This document shows, one piece after another, positions 52,966 through 61,381 of a DNA stretch of 64,000 bases. The notes below the pieces were generated by a model that worked only from the letters and a program-made list of their open reading frames with translations, was not told where the DNA came from and did no database searches. This DNA comes from Massilia sp. METH4. GTDB taxonomy: Bacteria > Pseudomonadota > Gammaproteobacteria > Burkholderiales > Burkholderiaceae_D. The stretch's first letter is position 1; every line of letters starts with the position of its first letter. The DNA is taken from NCBI RefSeq assembly GCF_037094685.1, contig NZ_CP146614.1, positions 372,001 to 436,000 of the forward strand. The letters run 5' to 3'. A program made the translations under genes and the position numbers.

Positions 52966-54840
52966 TTGAGAGACGACGACGTCAGCGGCCTCATCTTCGC
53001 GGGCGGCCGCGGCAGCCGCATGGGCCATGTGGACAAGGGCCTGCAACCGTTCCGCGGCGCGACGCTGGTGGCGCATGTGCTGCGCCGCCTGGCCCCGCAG
53101 GTGGCGGCGGTGACGATCAGCGCCAACCGCAACGGCGACACTTATGCGGCGCTAGGCGCCATGGTGTTGCCCGATGAGCTGGCAGGTTTCGAGGGGCCGC
53201 TGGCCGGCCTGCAGACGGGCTTGCGCCACTGCGCGACGCCCCTGCTGGCCACCGTGCCGTGCGACTCGCCCTTCGTGCCGGAAGACCTGGTGCAACGGTT
53301 GCGCGAGGCATTGCGCGCGCAGGATGCCGACCTGGCCATGGCCGTGACGATGGAAGCCGATGACGCCGGCGCCGCGCGCAAGCAGCCGCATCCCGTCTTT
53401 GCGCTGATGAAGACGGCCGTGCTGCCCCGGCTCGACGCCTACCTGGCCGCCGGCGGCCGCAAGATGGATGGCTGGCACGACGGCCTGAAGGTGGCCGAAG
53501 TGCTGTTCAACGACGCCGCCGCATTCCGCAACATCAATACGCTGGACGAACTGGCGCGCGAAGACCGCGCGCAAAGCCTGCAGGAACTCACCGCGGACCT
53601 GGATCCCGGCGCAATGCCCGTGCGGCGCGCGCGACAGGTCATCGAACAATTCGTGCGCCCCGTGCGCGGCGTGGAAATGGTGGCGCTGCGCGCCGCCCTG
53701 GGCCGCGTGCTTGCCGAGGACGTGATCTCGCCGATCAGCGTGCCCGCCCACGACAATTCGGCGATGGATGGTTTCGCCTTCGACGGCGCCCAGTTGTCGC
53801 CGGACCATGCGACCAAGCTGAAAGTGATCGGTACCGATTTCGCCGGCCGCCCGTCCGGCCTGGTACCCGGCCCCGGCCAGTGCCTGCGCATCATGACCGG
53901 CGCGGTGATGCCTTCAGGCTGCGACACGGTGCTGCCGCAGGAACATGCGGCCGGCGTCGAGGATGACTGGGTGACCATCGCCCCGCGCAGCATCCGCCCG
54001 GGCGACAATCGCCGGCTGAAGGGCGAAGACCTGATGGAAGGCCGCGCGGCGCTCCCGGCCGGCAAGATCGTGCGCCCCGCCGACCTGGGGCTGATCGCCT
54101 CGCTCGGCATGGCCGAGGTGCCCGTACGGCGCCGGCTGCGCGTGGCGTTTTTCTCCACCGGCGACGAATTGCGCTCGGTTGGCGAACCCCTGGCGCAAGG
54201 CTGCGTGTACGACAGCAACCGCTACACGCTGTTCGGCATGCTCACGCGCCTGGGCTGCGAGCTGGTGGACATGGGTATCGTGAAGGATGACCCGGCCGCG
54301 CTGGAAGCGGCGCTGCGCGACGCCTGCCAGAGCGCGGACGCGATCGTGACGTCGGGCGGCGTGTCGGCCGGCGCCGCCGACTACACGCGCGATATCATGG
54401 CGCGCCTGGGCGAGGTGGCATTCTGGACGATCGGCATGCGCCCCGGCCGCCCGATGGCCTTCGGCCGGATCGGCGCGGATGGCCACGACGCCTTCCTGTT
54501 CGGCCTGCCCGGCAATCCGGTGGCCGTGATGGTCTCGTTCTACTTCTTCGCCCGCCCCGCCCTGCTGCGCATGATGGGTGCCGACGCCCCGGCCGACCTG
54601 CTGGTGCAGGCGCGCTCCGCCCAAGCCATCCGCAAGCGGCCGGGCCGCACCGAATTCCAGCGCGGCATCCTCTCCGTGGCGCCGGACGGCACGCGCGAAG
54701 TGCGCATCACCGGCGCCCAGGGGTCGGGCATCCTGCGCTCGATGACCGAGGCCAATTGCATCGTCGTGTTGCCGGATGAGCGCGGCAATATAACGGCTGG
54801 GGACCTAGTCGAGGTGTTGATGTTCGAGGGGCTGGTTTAG
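52966..54840 (+). CDS. mobA-moeA: MobA-MoeA fusion, molybdenum cofactor synthesis
   Basis: A single 624-residue frame encodes both MobA (GTP transfer to molybdopterin) and MoeA (molybdenum insertion). Residues 1-205 are MobA: GLIFAGGRGSRMG, DKGLQPF, then TVPCDSPFVP. Residues about 215-624 are MoeA: PVRRARQVIEQFV, VPAHDNSAMDGFAF near 262, [28 protein letters not shown] near 463, FGLPGNPVAVMV. No stop or frameshift separates them. The start is a TTG at 52966 with GGAGG at 52956-52960; the longer upstream frame overlaps moaA. Elsewhere these are usually separate genes. Confidence 0.9.
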   Translation: MRDDDVSGLIFAGGRGSRMGHVDKGLQPFRGATLVAHVLRRLAPQVAAVTISANRNGDTYAALGAMVLPDELAGFEGPLAGLQTGLRHCATPLLATVPCDSPFVPEDLVQRLREALRAQDADLAMAVTMEADDAGAARKQPHPVFALMKTAVLPRLDAYLAAGGRKMDGWHDGLKVAEVLFNDAAAFRNINTLDELAREDRAQSLQELTADLDPGAMPVRRARQVIEQFVRPVRGVEMVALRAALGRVLAEDVISPISVPAHDNSAMDGFAFDGAQLSPDHATKLKVIGTDFAGRPSGLVPGPGQCLRIMTGAVMPSGCDTVLPQEHAAGVEDDWVTIAPRSIRPGDNRRLKGEDLMEGRAALPAGKIVRPADLGLIASLGMAEVPVRRRLRVAFFSTGDELRSVGEPLAQGCVYDSNRYTLFGMLTRLGCELVDMGIVKDDPAALEAALRDACQSADAIVTSGGVSAGAADYTRDIMARLGEVAFWTIGMRPGRPMAFGRIGADGHDAFLFGLPGNPVAVMVSFYFFARPALLRMMGADAPADLLVQARSAQAIRKRPGRTEFQRGILSVAPDGTREVRITGAQGSGILRSMTEANCIVVLPDERGNITAGDLVEVLMFEGLV

Positions 54841-54968
54841 GCCTGGGTACGCTGGTCCGGTTTTCACGTTTCTATGCAAAAGCGCGAATTTTTTAACGTT
54901 TTGGGATTTGTTCCAACGTTTTTATGGGAGACCGAAGGCGTTTAAACGGTATTGGTACGGGAATTACA

Positions 54969-55542
54969 ATGAATATGCCTGACCGGCCGGTGGGATATAC
55001 GTGGCTCATCAGGGAGCTGGGCCTTACTGCATTCCCATTGTCGCACGAGTCGTACATCGGTGCCCGTGCGCCTTCGGATGTAACCGAGCCAGGGCTAGTG
55101 CAGGAAATTTTTCAACCGAACTACTGGCCCGGTGACGATGCGTTCGATCACCTTGTGTTCGCCCTCAAGTACGACGATTTCAATCTTGATGTCCTTGATC
55201 AGTCCTTCGCCAGACTGGGCACTCCCCGCATCCTGGCCTATGTGGAAAGCCGCATACCTGCTGCATGCGGTGGAACAGACGATCAATACCGAACTCGTCA
55301 CCGAAATCATGTTCATCCGCGGCTATGACCAGGCCAAGTTATCGATCCGCGATGTAGTGGACATGCCTAATGCACGCCTCGACATGTTGATCAAGCTGCT
55401 GTACCAGAACAACGGGACACTTTCGAAAGGCAAGCGGTTACAGTTCGAGGAACTTACCGACGAGGAACTGGCACGGATCGAAGCCGTGTTCCAGGCCGCT
55501 TTCACCGAGCAGACGTTAGACCTCGACGGAGCGGTGCGTTGA
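54969..55542 (+). pseudogene. Fic-family protein gene with internal deletion
   Basis: Two fragments in different frames match opposite ends of Fic-family proteins. The first (from 54969, frame of the ATG) reads VGYTWLIRELGLTAFPL, then FQPNYWPGDDAFDHLVFALK, the usual N-terminal domain, to about 55230. The second (from about 55245 to 55542) reads IRGYDQAKLSIRDVVDMPNA, then NNGTLSKGKRLQFEELTDEE, the usual C-terminal end. The central Fic core with its HPFxDGNGR motif, normally some 250-300 residues, is missing, and the junction shifts frame. The remnant cannot be an AMP-transferase. Normal base composition suggests recent loss. Confidence 0.82.
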
Positions 55543-55572
55543 TGCGGATCCGCGGTCTTGCTTGCGAGCCGC

Positions 55573-57141
55573 TCACCGCGCATTCTCGCTTCCCATCGCC
55601 CCCTCCCCGAACAAGCGCGCATCCATCACCTTCACCTCCGCCGCGATGCGCGGCACAAAATCCATCCGCGCCAGGATATCCCGCCCGATATCGATACCCG
55701 GCGCCACCTCGCACAACTCCAGCCCCTGCGGCGTCAAGCGGAACACGCACCGCTCCGTGACGAACAGCGCCTCCTGCCCCCGCTCCAGCGCGACGGCGCC
55801 GCTGTAGGTGCGGTGCTCGACTTCGTGCACGAACTTGCGCGATTCGCCTTCCCGCACGATGCGCAGGCCGCCATCGCCGATCGCCACTTCGAGCGAGCCG
55901 GCCGTGAACGTGCCGATGAATACCACCTTGCGGGCGCTCTGGCTGATGTTGATGAAGCCGCCGGCACCGGCCAGCTTGCGGCCGAACTTGCTCACGTTCA
56001 GGTTGCCGTGCCGGTCGGCCTGCGCCAGGCCGAGGATCGCCACGTCGAGGCCACCGCCGTCGTAGAAGTCGAACTGGTACGGCTGGTCGATGACGGCGTC
56101 GGGGTTTACCGTGGCGCCGAAGTCCAGGCCGCCCGCCGGCATGCCGCCAATGACGCCCGGCTCGGCCGTCAACGTGAAGCGGTCCAGCATGCCTTCCTCG
56201 GCCGCCACCGCGGCCACGCCCTCGGGCATGCCGATGCCGAGGTTGACGATGTCGCCGTCGGCCAGCTCCAGCAACGCGCGGCGCGCGATCACCTTGCGGG
56301 CCGATAGCGGCATGGGGGCGTAGCTGTCCAGCGGCACGCGCAGCTCACCCGCGAAGGCGGGATCGTAGGGGGTGCCGAAGGTTTGCATGTGGTATTCCGG
56401 CTGCTCGGCGACGACCACGCAATCGACCAGGATGCCGGGGATGCGCACCTGGCGCGGCGGCAGCGTGCCGCAGGCGGCCAGGCGCTCGACCTGCACGATG
56501 ACGATGCCGCCGCTGTTGTGCGCGGCCATGGCGATCGCCAGCGCTTCGAGCGTGAGGGCTTCGCGCTCCATCGTCACGTTGCCGGCGCTGTCGGCCGTGG
56601 TGCCGCGGATGATCGCCACGTTCACGGGGATGGCCTTGTAGAACAGCCATTCGTGGCCGCCGATCGTCGTCAGTTCAACCAGATTCTCGACGGTGCGGGC
56701 ATTCACCTTGCCGCCGCCGTGGCGCGGATCGACGAAGGTACCCAGCCCCACGTGCGTGAGCAGGCCGGGCTTGCCGGCGGCCGTGTCGCGGAACAGCTGG
56801 CTGATCACGCCTTGCGGCAGGTTGTAGGCCTCGATGCGGTTCTCGATGGCGAGGTGCTGCAGCTTCGGCACCAGGCCCCAGTGGCCGCCGATCACGCGTT
56901 TCACCAGGCCCTCGTGGCCGAAGTGGTTCAGGCCGCGCTCGCGGCCGTCGCCCTGGCCGGCCGCGTACAGCAGCGTGAGGTCGCGGGGAGTGCCCTGCGA
57001 AGTGAAACGCCGTTCCAGCACCACGGCGATGTTCTCGGCGAAGCCCACGCCGACGAAGCCGCCGGTGGCGACCGTGTCGCCATCGCGTATCCTGCCGACC
57101 GCCTCCTGCGCACTGACGACCTTGTTGCGATGGCTCGGCAT
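55573..57141 (-). CDS. Acyl-CoA:acetate/3-ketoacid CoA-transferase (fused subunits)
   Basis: This enzyme moves CoA between short-chain acids and acyl-CoAs. The 522-residue product is the single-chain form, with an alpha-like half ([31 protein letters not shown]) and a beta-like half. The beta-like half has [20 protein letters not shown] and the region [14 protein letters not shown], whose Glu is the probable catalytic residue. Propionate CoA-transferase or a YdiF-like enzyme are the nearest names; substrate is not known. It lies 10 bases after rmuC in the leftward unit. Confidence 0.88.
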   Translation of the reverse strand: MPSHRNKVVSAQEAVGRIRDGDTVATGGFVGVGFAENIAVVLERRFTSQGTPRDLTLLYAAGQGDGRERGLNHFGHEGLVKRVIGGHWGLVPKLQHLAIENRIEAYNLPQGVISQLFRDTAAGKPGLLTHVGLGTFVDPRHGGGKVNARTVENLVELTTIGGHEWLFYKAIPVNVAIIRGTTADSAGNVTMEREALTLEALAIAMAAHNSGGIVIVQVERLAACGTLPPRQVRIPGILVDCVVVAEQPEYHMQTFGTPYDPAFAGELRVPLDSYAPMPLSARKVIARRALLELADGDIVNLGIGMPEGVAAVAAEEGMLDRFTLTAEPGVIGGMPAGGLDFGATVNPDAVIDQPYQFDFYDGGGLDVAILGLAQADRHGNLNVSKFGRKLAGAGGFINISQSARKVVFIGTFTAGSLEVAIGDGGLRIVREGESRKFVHEVEHRTYSGAVALERGQEALFVTERCVFRLTPQGLELCEVAPGIDIGRDILARMDFVPRIAAEVKVMDARLFGEGAMGSENAR

Positions 57142-57151
57142 GGCGGCCTCC

Positions 57152-58411
57152 TCAGTTGTCCGTCGCGTCCAGTTCGTGTTCGACCTGCCGGCCCAGCAAC
57201 AGTTCCGCCGCCTCGGCCGGCAGCGCCTCGACGGATTTCAATTTCCTTGCCATCTGGCGGCTGCGCACTTCCGCCGACTCGATGTTCTTCGCCGCCCGCT
57301 CGAGCGTGGTCCTGGTCGCCGCCAGCACGTCGCCGAACTTGGCGAACTCCGTCTTCACGGCGCCCAGCACCTGCCACACTTCGGACGAGCGTTTTTCCAG
57401 CGCCAGCGTCCGGAACCCCATCTGCAGGCTGTTCAGCAGGGCCGACAGCGTGGACGGCCCGGCGATGCTGATGCGGTTCACCCGCTGCAATTCGTCCGCC
57501 AGGCCCGGGCGGCGCATCACTTCCGCGTACAGCCCTTCGGTGGGCAGGAACAGGATCGCGAAATCGGTCGTCTGCGGCGGGCACAGGTATTTTTCCGCGA
57601 TGGTCTTCGCTTCCACCCGCACGGCCCGCTCCAGCTCGCGGCCGGCCAGCGCCACGCCATCGGCATCGGCCCGCTCGGCCGCCTCCAGCAGGCGCTCGTA
57701 CTGCTCCTTCGGGAACTTGGCGTCGATCGGCATCCACACGGGTGCCGCCCCGTCCTTCTGGCCCGGCAGTTTCAACGCGAATTCGACCCGCGCGTTGGTG
57801 CCGGCCACCGTTTCCACGTTTTTAGCATATTGATCGGGCGTCAGCACTTGTTCGAGGAGCATTTCAAGCTGTACCTCGCCCCATGTGCCGCGCGTTTTCA
57901 CATTGGTGAGCACCCGTTTCAGGTCGCCCACGCCCAGCGCCAGCTGCTGCATTTCGCCCAGCCCCTGGTGCACGCGCTCCAGGCGCTCCGAGACTTGCCT
58001 GAACGACTCGGTCAGCCGCGATTCCAGCGTGGCGTGGAGTTTCTCGTCGACCGTCTGGCGCATTTCCTCCAGCCGGGCCGAGTTATCGGTTTGCAAGTCG
58101 CGGATGCGCGTTTCCAGCGTGACGCGCACCTCGGCCATGCGGCGCGCATTCGATTCGGTGAGCACCTCGATCTGGCGGCGCATGGCATCGAGCTGCTGCA
58201 CCGTGGCCGCATGCGACTGCGCCAGCGTGTGGCCCATCTCCTGCCGCTGCGCCTGGGCGGTGGTTTGCAATTGCATGCGCACTTCGCGCTCGACGCGTTC
58301 GAGCCGTTCGCCGATGTCGTTCGCGTCCCTGGCGCCATTGCCGCGCAACAGGGTGACGACCTGGAGGACGAGGATGGCGACGGCCAGCGCCAGCAAGGCA
58401 TAGATTTCCAT
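57152..58411 (-). CDS. rmuC: DNA recombination protein RmuC
   Basis: RmuC is a membrane-anchored protein with a nuclease-like domain that limits inversion at inverted repeats, as shown in E. coli. The 419-residue product has one N-terminal membrane helix ([17 protein letters not shown]), then a long coiled coil (about 25-185). The RmuC domain has [20 protein letters not shown], then [10 protein letters not shown] and [15 protein letters not shown]. All usual blocks are present. It follows the truncated haemoglobin gene by 15 bases. Confidence 0.94.
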   Translation of the reverse strand: MEIYALLALAVAILVLQVVTLLRGNGARDANDIGERLERVEREVRMQLQTTAQAQRQEMGHTLAQSHAATVQQLDAMRRQIEVLTESNARRMAEVRVTLETRIRDLQTDNSARLEEMRQTVDEKLHATLESRLTESFRQVSERLERVHQGLGEMQQLALGVGDLKRVLTNVKTRGTWGEVQLEMLLEQVLTPDQYAKNVETVAGTNARVEFALKLPGQKDGAAPVWMPIDAKFPKEQYERLLEAAERADADGVALAGRELERAVRVEAKTIAEKYLCPPQTTDFAILFLPTEGLYAEVMRRPGLADELQRVNRISIAGPSTLSALLNSLQMGFRTLALEKRSSEVWQVLGAVKTEFAKFGDVLAATRTTLERAAKNIESAEVRSRQMARKLKSVEALPAEAAELLLGRQVEHELDATDN

Positions 58412-58426
58412 GATGCTAAGGCTGGT

Positions 58427-58837
58427 TCAGTCCGCTTTATTGCGCATCCAGTCGGCCGTCTGATAGAACGATTGCATCAAGCGCAGGCGCAGGTCCTCGG
58501 GAATGCCCACGTCTTCCATCGCCCATGCCATGGCGCGCAGCCACTGGTCGCGCTCGCTGCTGCCCACCGGGAAGGGCAAATGGCGGGCGCGCAGCCGCGG
58601 GTGGCCGAACTGTTCCTGGTACAGGTCCGGGCCGCCCATCCAGCCGGTCAGGAACCAGTAGAGCTTGTCCCGCGAGCCATCGGTGGACGGCGGGTGCATG
58701 CCGCGGATGCCGGCGAATTCCGGCTCCAGCTCCATCAGGTCGTAGAAACGGTCGACCATCTCGCGGAGCTTGTCGGCGCCGCCGATGACTTCGAAGAGGG
58801 TACGTGATTCGGTGCGTGATTCAGTCATAGTTGCCAT
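58427..58837 (-). CDS. Group II truncated haemoglobin
   Basis: This is a haem protein of the 2-on-2 globin type, usually tied to oxygen or NO handling. The 136-residue product has TLFEVIGGADKLREMVDRFY with the distal Tyr32 (B10 position), a WFLTGWMGGP segment with the group II Trp, and the proximal His86 in HPRLRARHLPFPVG. The ATG at 58837 is used; 58828 is also possible. A perfect FNR-type box lies 24 bases upstream, suggesting oxygen-dependent control. The gene starts a leftward unit with rmuC and the CoA-transferase. Confidence 0.93.
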   Translation of the reverse strand: MATMTESRTESRTLFEVIGGADKLREMVDRFYDLMELEPEFAGIRGMHPPSTDGSRDKLYWFLTGWMGGPDLYQEQFGHPRLRARHLPFPVGSSERDQWLRAMAWAMEDVGIPEDLRLRLMQSFYQTADWMRNKAD

Positions 58838-58861
58838 GATAGCGCACTGCACGTAAGCCGA

Positions 58862-58875
58862 TTGATCCAAATCAA
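58862..58875. promoter_or_regulatory. FNR/Anr-type operator upstream of the truncated haemoglobin
   Basis: TTGATCCAAATCAA matches the known FNR consensus TTGAT-N4-ATCAA at every position, and the palindrome extends one more base on each side, to GATTGAT-CCAA-ATCAATC (58860-58877). It lies 25 bases before the haemoglobin start on the minus strand and 53 bases before the divergent sensor-kinase start. It may therefore serve either gene. Control by FNR is inferred from the motif. Confidence 0.72.
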
Positions 58876-58927
58876 TCGCCGTTGCGATACCGCTCAACAT
58901 GGCTGGGTTTGATAGGAAGATGGTTGC

Positions 58928-60226
58928 TTGTCTCGAGCCATTCACACAGCCATGCGTCACGATGCCTTCGAACGTGCGGCCGGCAGCTTCATCGGCCGGC
59001 TGGTGCGGCGCCACCGCGGCGGCGAGCGTGCGGCCATCCAGGCGTTTCTCCTGGGCTGGCTCAGCGTCATCCTCCACCCCCTCTACTTCGTGGTGTTCAC
59101 GTGGGTCTTCCCGCAACACTACGAAAGCCCGGCGGCACGCCTGCTGGGCACTGCGCTGGGCGCGGCCGGCATTGCGGCCGCGCGCTACCGTACCCGGTGG
59201 TGCGAGTTGTACGTTCCGGTAGCGCTCACCTGGCAGTTGCCTTTCTTCGCCGCCTACATGTTCATGATGAACGGGGCCTCCAGCGCATGGACGCAATGCC
59301 TGACGGTGATGATCGTGGGACTGTTTCACTTCCCGACCGGGCTTGCCTTGCGCTGCTATGCGGCCGGCATCGTGCTGGCCTGCCTGGGCGTCGCGGTGCA
59401 AGGCCAGGGGCACGTGATCCTGTCGGACGGCGTGCTGGAGCAACTGCCGGTGCACGCGATGATCATCCTTGTGCTGGGCATTGCGCGCTTTTCCCGGGTG
59501 GCGCTGGAACAGGAAAAAATGGCCGGCCTGGGCGAAGGACTGGGCGCCGTGGCGCACGAGATGCGCACGCCGCTGGCCAGCATGGAAGCGAACGTGCGGG
59601 GTCTGACGCGCATGCTCCAGGCGCTGCCCGCCGGGCAACCAGAGGATGTCCGCCAGGCGATGGGTCGCGTGCAGTACGAAGTGCGCCACATGAACCACCT
59701 GATCGACCTGTTCCTGCTGTCGGCCAATGCCGTGCGGCGGCGCCACGAACCGTTCGAGACGGTATCGATGGCCGATGCGGTGCAGGCCGTGCTGCGCCGC
59801 TATCCGTTCACCAGCCCGGAGCAGAGCGAGGCCGTCACGGTCGAGGTACGCGGCAATTTCCGCTTCGCCGGCCAGCACGAGCTGACCGTCGTCATCCTGC
59901 TCAACCTGCTGCGCAATGCGCTGAAGGCGATCCACCGCGCCGGCAAGGGGCGGGTGCGCATCGTCGTCGACGGCAACCGCAAGTCGCCCAGGTTGCTGTT
60001 CATCGACACGGCGTGCGGCATCGCGGCGCGCCGGCTACCGCTGATCTTCCAGCGCTTTTATGCCTACCCGGCCCACAATGGCACGGGGATCGGCCTGGCC
60101 CTGTGCCGCCAGATCATGCGCGCGTGGAACGCGGAAATCCGCTGCGTTTCCCGCGAGCACGCCTATTCGATTTTCGTGCTTGAATTTCCCGTCCAGCGCA
60201 GCGCCAAGCAAGCAGGTGACTCATGA
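58928..60226 (+). CDS. CqsS/LqsS-like membrane sensor histidine kinase
   Basis: The 432-residue product has about six membrane segments in residues 38-190, without a large periplasmic loop. The first segments carry GWLSVILHPLYFVVFTWVF, PQHYESP, then PFFAAYMFMMN, the pattern of the CqsS/LqsS sensors of alpha-hydroxyketone signals. The kinase core has the H-box GAVAHEMRTPLASME with His210, the N-box LNLLRNALKAI, and G-boxes DTACGI and NGTGIGLAL. There is no receiver domain on this protein. A TTG at 58928 with AGGAAG in front is used; ATG 58952 is the alternative. It overlaps the next gene by an ATGA. Confidence 0.84.
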   Translation: MSRAIHTAMRHDAFERAAGSFIGRLVRRHRGGERAAIQAFLLGWLSVILHPLYFVVFTWVFPQHYESPAARLLGTALGAAGIAAARYRTRWCELYVPVALTWQLPFFAAYMFMMNGASSAWTQCLTVMIVGLFHFPTGLALRCYAAGIVLACLGVAVQGQGHVILSDGVLEQLPVHAMIILVLGIARFSRVALEQEKMAGLGEGLGAVAHEMRTPLASMEANVRGLTRMLQALPAGQPEDVRQAMGRVQYEVRHMNHLIDLFLLSANAVRRRHEPFETVSMADAVQAVLRRYPFTSPEQSEAVTVEVRGNFRFAGQHELTVVILLNLLRNALKAIHRAGKGRVRIVVDGNRKSPRLLFIDTACGIAARRLPLIFQRFYAYPAHNGTGIGLALCRQIMRAWNAEIRCVSREHAYSIFVLEFPVQRSAKQAGDS

Positions 60227-61221
60227 GACTTCCCATCCTTTCCCATCCGACCACGGTCGTGCTGGTGGACGACAGCGACTCGTTCCTGAAAAGCCTGTCG
60301 TTCCAGCTCGACCCGCTGCTGCCGAGCAAGACCTTTCACGACACGACGGTGGCCCTGGACTGGTTCGCGCGCAGCACCCGGCGCGAAGACTTGCCGCTGC
60401 ACGTGGATTTCGACAGCCTGAACCAGTCGCCCGACCAGCCGAACGTGGCGGTGGACATGCGCCGCATCCACCGCGTGTGCGAGCAGCCGCTGCGCTTCAC
60501 GATTCCCTCCGTGCTCGTGGTCGATTACTCGATGCCGCAGATGAATGGCGTGGAATTCTGCGAAGCCTTGCAGCACCTGCCCACGAAGAAAATCCTGTTC
60601 ACGGGCGCGGCGGATGAAAAGATCGCGGTGGACGCGTTCAACCGCGGCCTGATCGACCGCTACATCAAGAAGAGCGACGATGACGCGCTCGACCGGCTGG
60701 AAGTCGAGATCGGCAATATGCAGCGCGCCTTCTTCCTCGATTACGCGCAAACGCTGGCCGACATGCTGGCGCTGCACGACTACAGCTTCCTGCGCTGCCA
60801 GGCGATGGCAGCCGTGATGCAGGACCTGTACCGCCGTCACGGCTTCGTGGAGCATTACCTGTACCCCGGCCCGGCCGGCATCCTGTTCTTCGACCGCTAC
60901 GGCCGCGCCAAGCTGATGGTGATCGAGACGGAACAGGGCATGTGTGCCCAATACGAGGTGGCGCGCGACAACGATGCGCCGCACTCGCTGCTGCTGGCGC
61001 TGTCCGAACGGCGCGTGCTGCCGTTCTTCCCGCCCGGCGACGGCATGTATTCGACGGAGGCGGGCGACGAATGGCATCGCCACTGCCGTGCGCCACAGGT
61101 ATGCATGGGGCGCGAGAAGTATTACTGGGCGCTGTTCGACTTTCCCGAACATTACCTGGCAGCGCCGCCAGCGCCGTTCGAACAATTTCTCAACGCCCGG
61201 CAGGGGGTGCTGGCGGCCTGA
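60223..61221 (+). CDS. LqsR-like response regulator with interrupted receiver
   Basis: The 332-residue product starts with a receiver domain: acidic pair Asp16-Asp17 in VVLVDDSDSF, phospho-acceptor Asp101 in VLVVDYSMPQMNG, Thr127 in ILFTGAADE and Lys149 in DRYIKK. Between strand 2 and the acceptor Asp there are about 45 extra residues (about 50-95), so the acceptor sits far later than the usual position near 54. The C-terminal part (about 165-332) is not a DNA-binding domain I recognise. Length is close to Legionella LqsR. It shares an ATGA overlap with the sensor kinase. Confidence 0.82.
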   Translation: MRLPILSHPTTVVLVDDSDSFLKSLSFQLDPLLPSKTFHDTTVALDWFARSTRREDLPLHVDFDSLNQSPDQPNVAVDMRRIHRVCEQPLRFTIPSVLVVDYSMPQMNGVEFCEALQHLPTKKILFTGAADEKIAVDAFNRGLIDRYIKKSDDDALDRLEVEIGNMQRAFFLDYAQTLADMLALHDYSFLRCQAMAAVMQDLYRRHGFVEHYLYPGPAGILFFDRYGRAKLMVIETEQGMCAQYEVARDNDAPHSLLLALSERRVLPFFPPGDGMYSTEAGDEWHRHCRAPQVCMGREKYYWALFDFPEHYLAAPPAPFEQFLNARQGVLAA

Positions 61222-61231
61222 GCCACGGGCT

Positions 61232-61282
61232 GGTGTCGGACATCTTTTCCGGGCGGGTTATCCGGAAAAGGTGTGCGACACC
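61232..61282. terminator. Hairpin repeat after the response regulator gene
   Basis: GGTGTCGGACATCTTTTCCGG (61232-61252) faces CCGGAAAAGGTGTGCGACACC (61262-61282) with two mismatched pairs and a 9-base loop. It belongs to the same family as the copies near 19950 and 25050 and begins 10 bases past the stop codon. Confidence 0.65.
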
Positions 61283-61319
61283 GGTGTTCGCCTGCCGGCG
61301 ATTGCTTCAGGGGAGAACC

Positions 61320-61370
61320 GGTGTCGTACACTTTTTCCGGGAACGGCGCCCGGAAAAAATGTTCGACACC
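61320..61370. terminator. Second hairpin repeat, before the ABC permease stop
   Basis: GGTGTCGTACACTTTTTCCG (from 61320) pairs with CGGAAAAAATGTTCGACACC (to 61370) with two mismatches, and the inner GGG/CCC extends the stem. It lies between converging genes, as does the pair between flgN and motD. Confidence 0.65.
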
Positions 61371-61381
61371 AGGGCTGCCGC

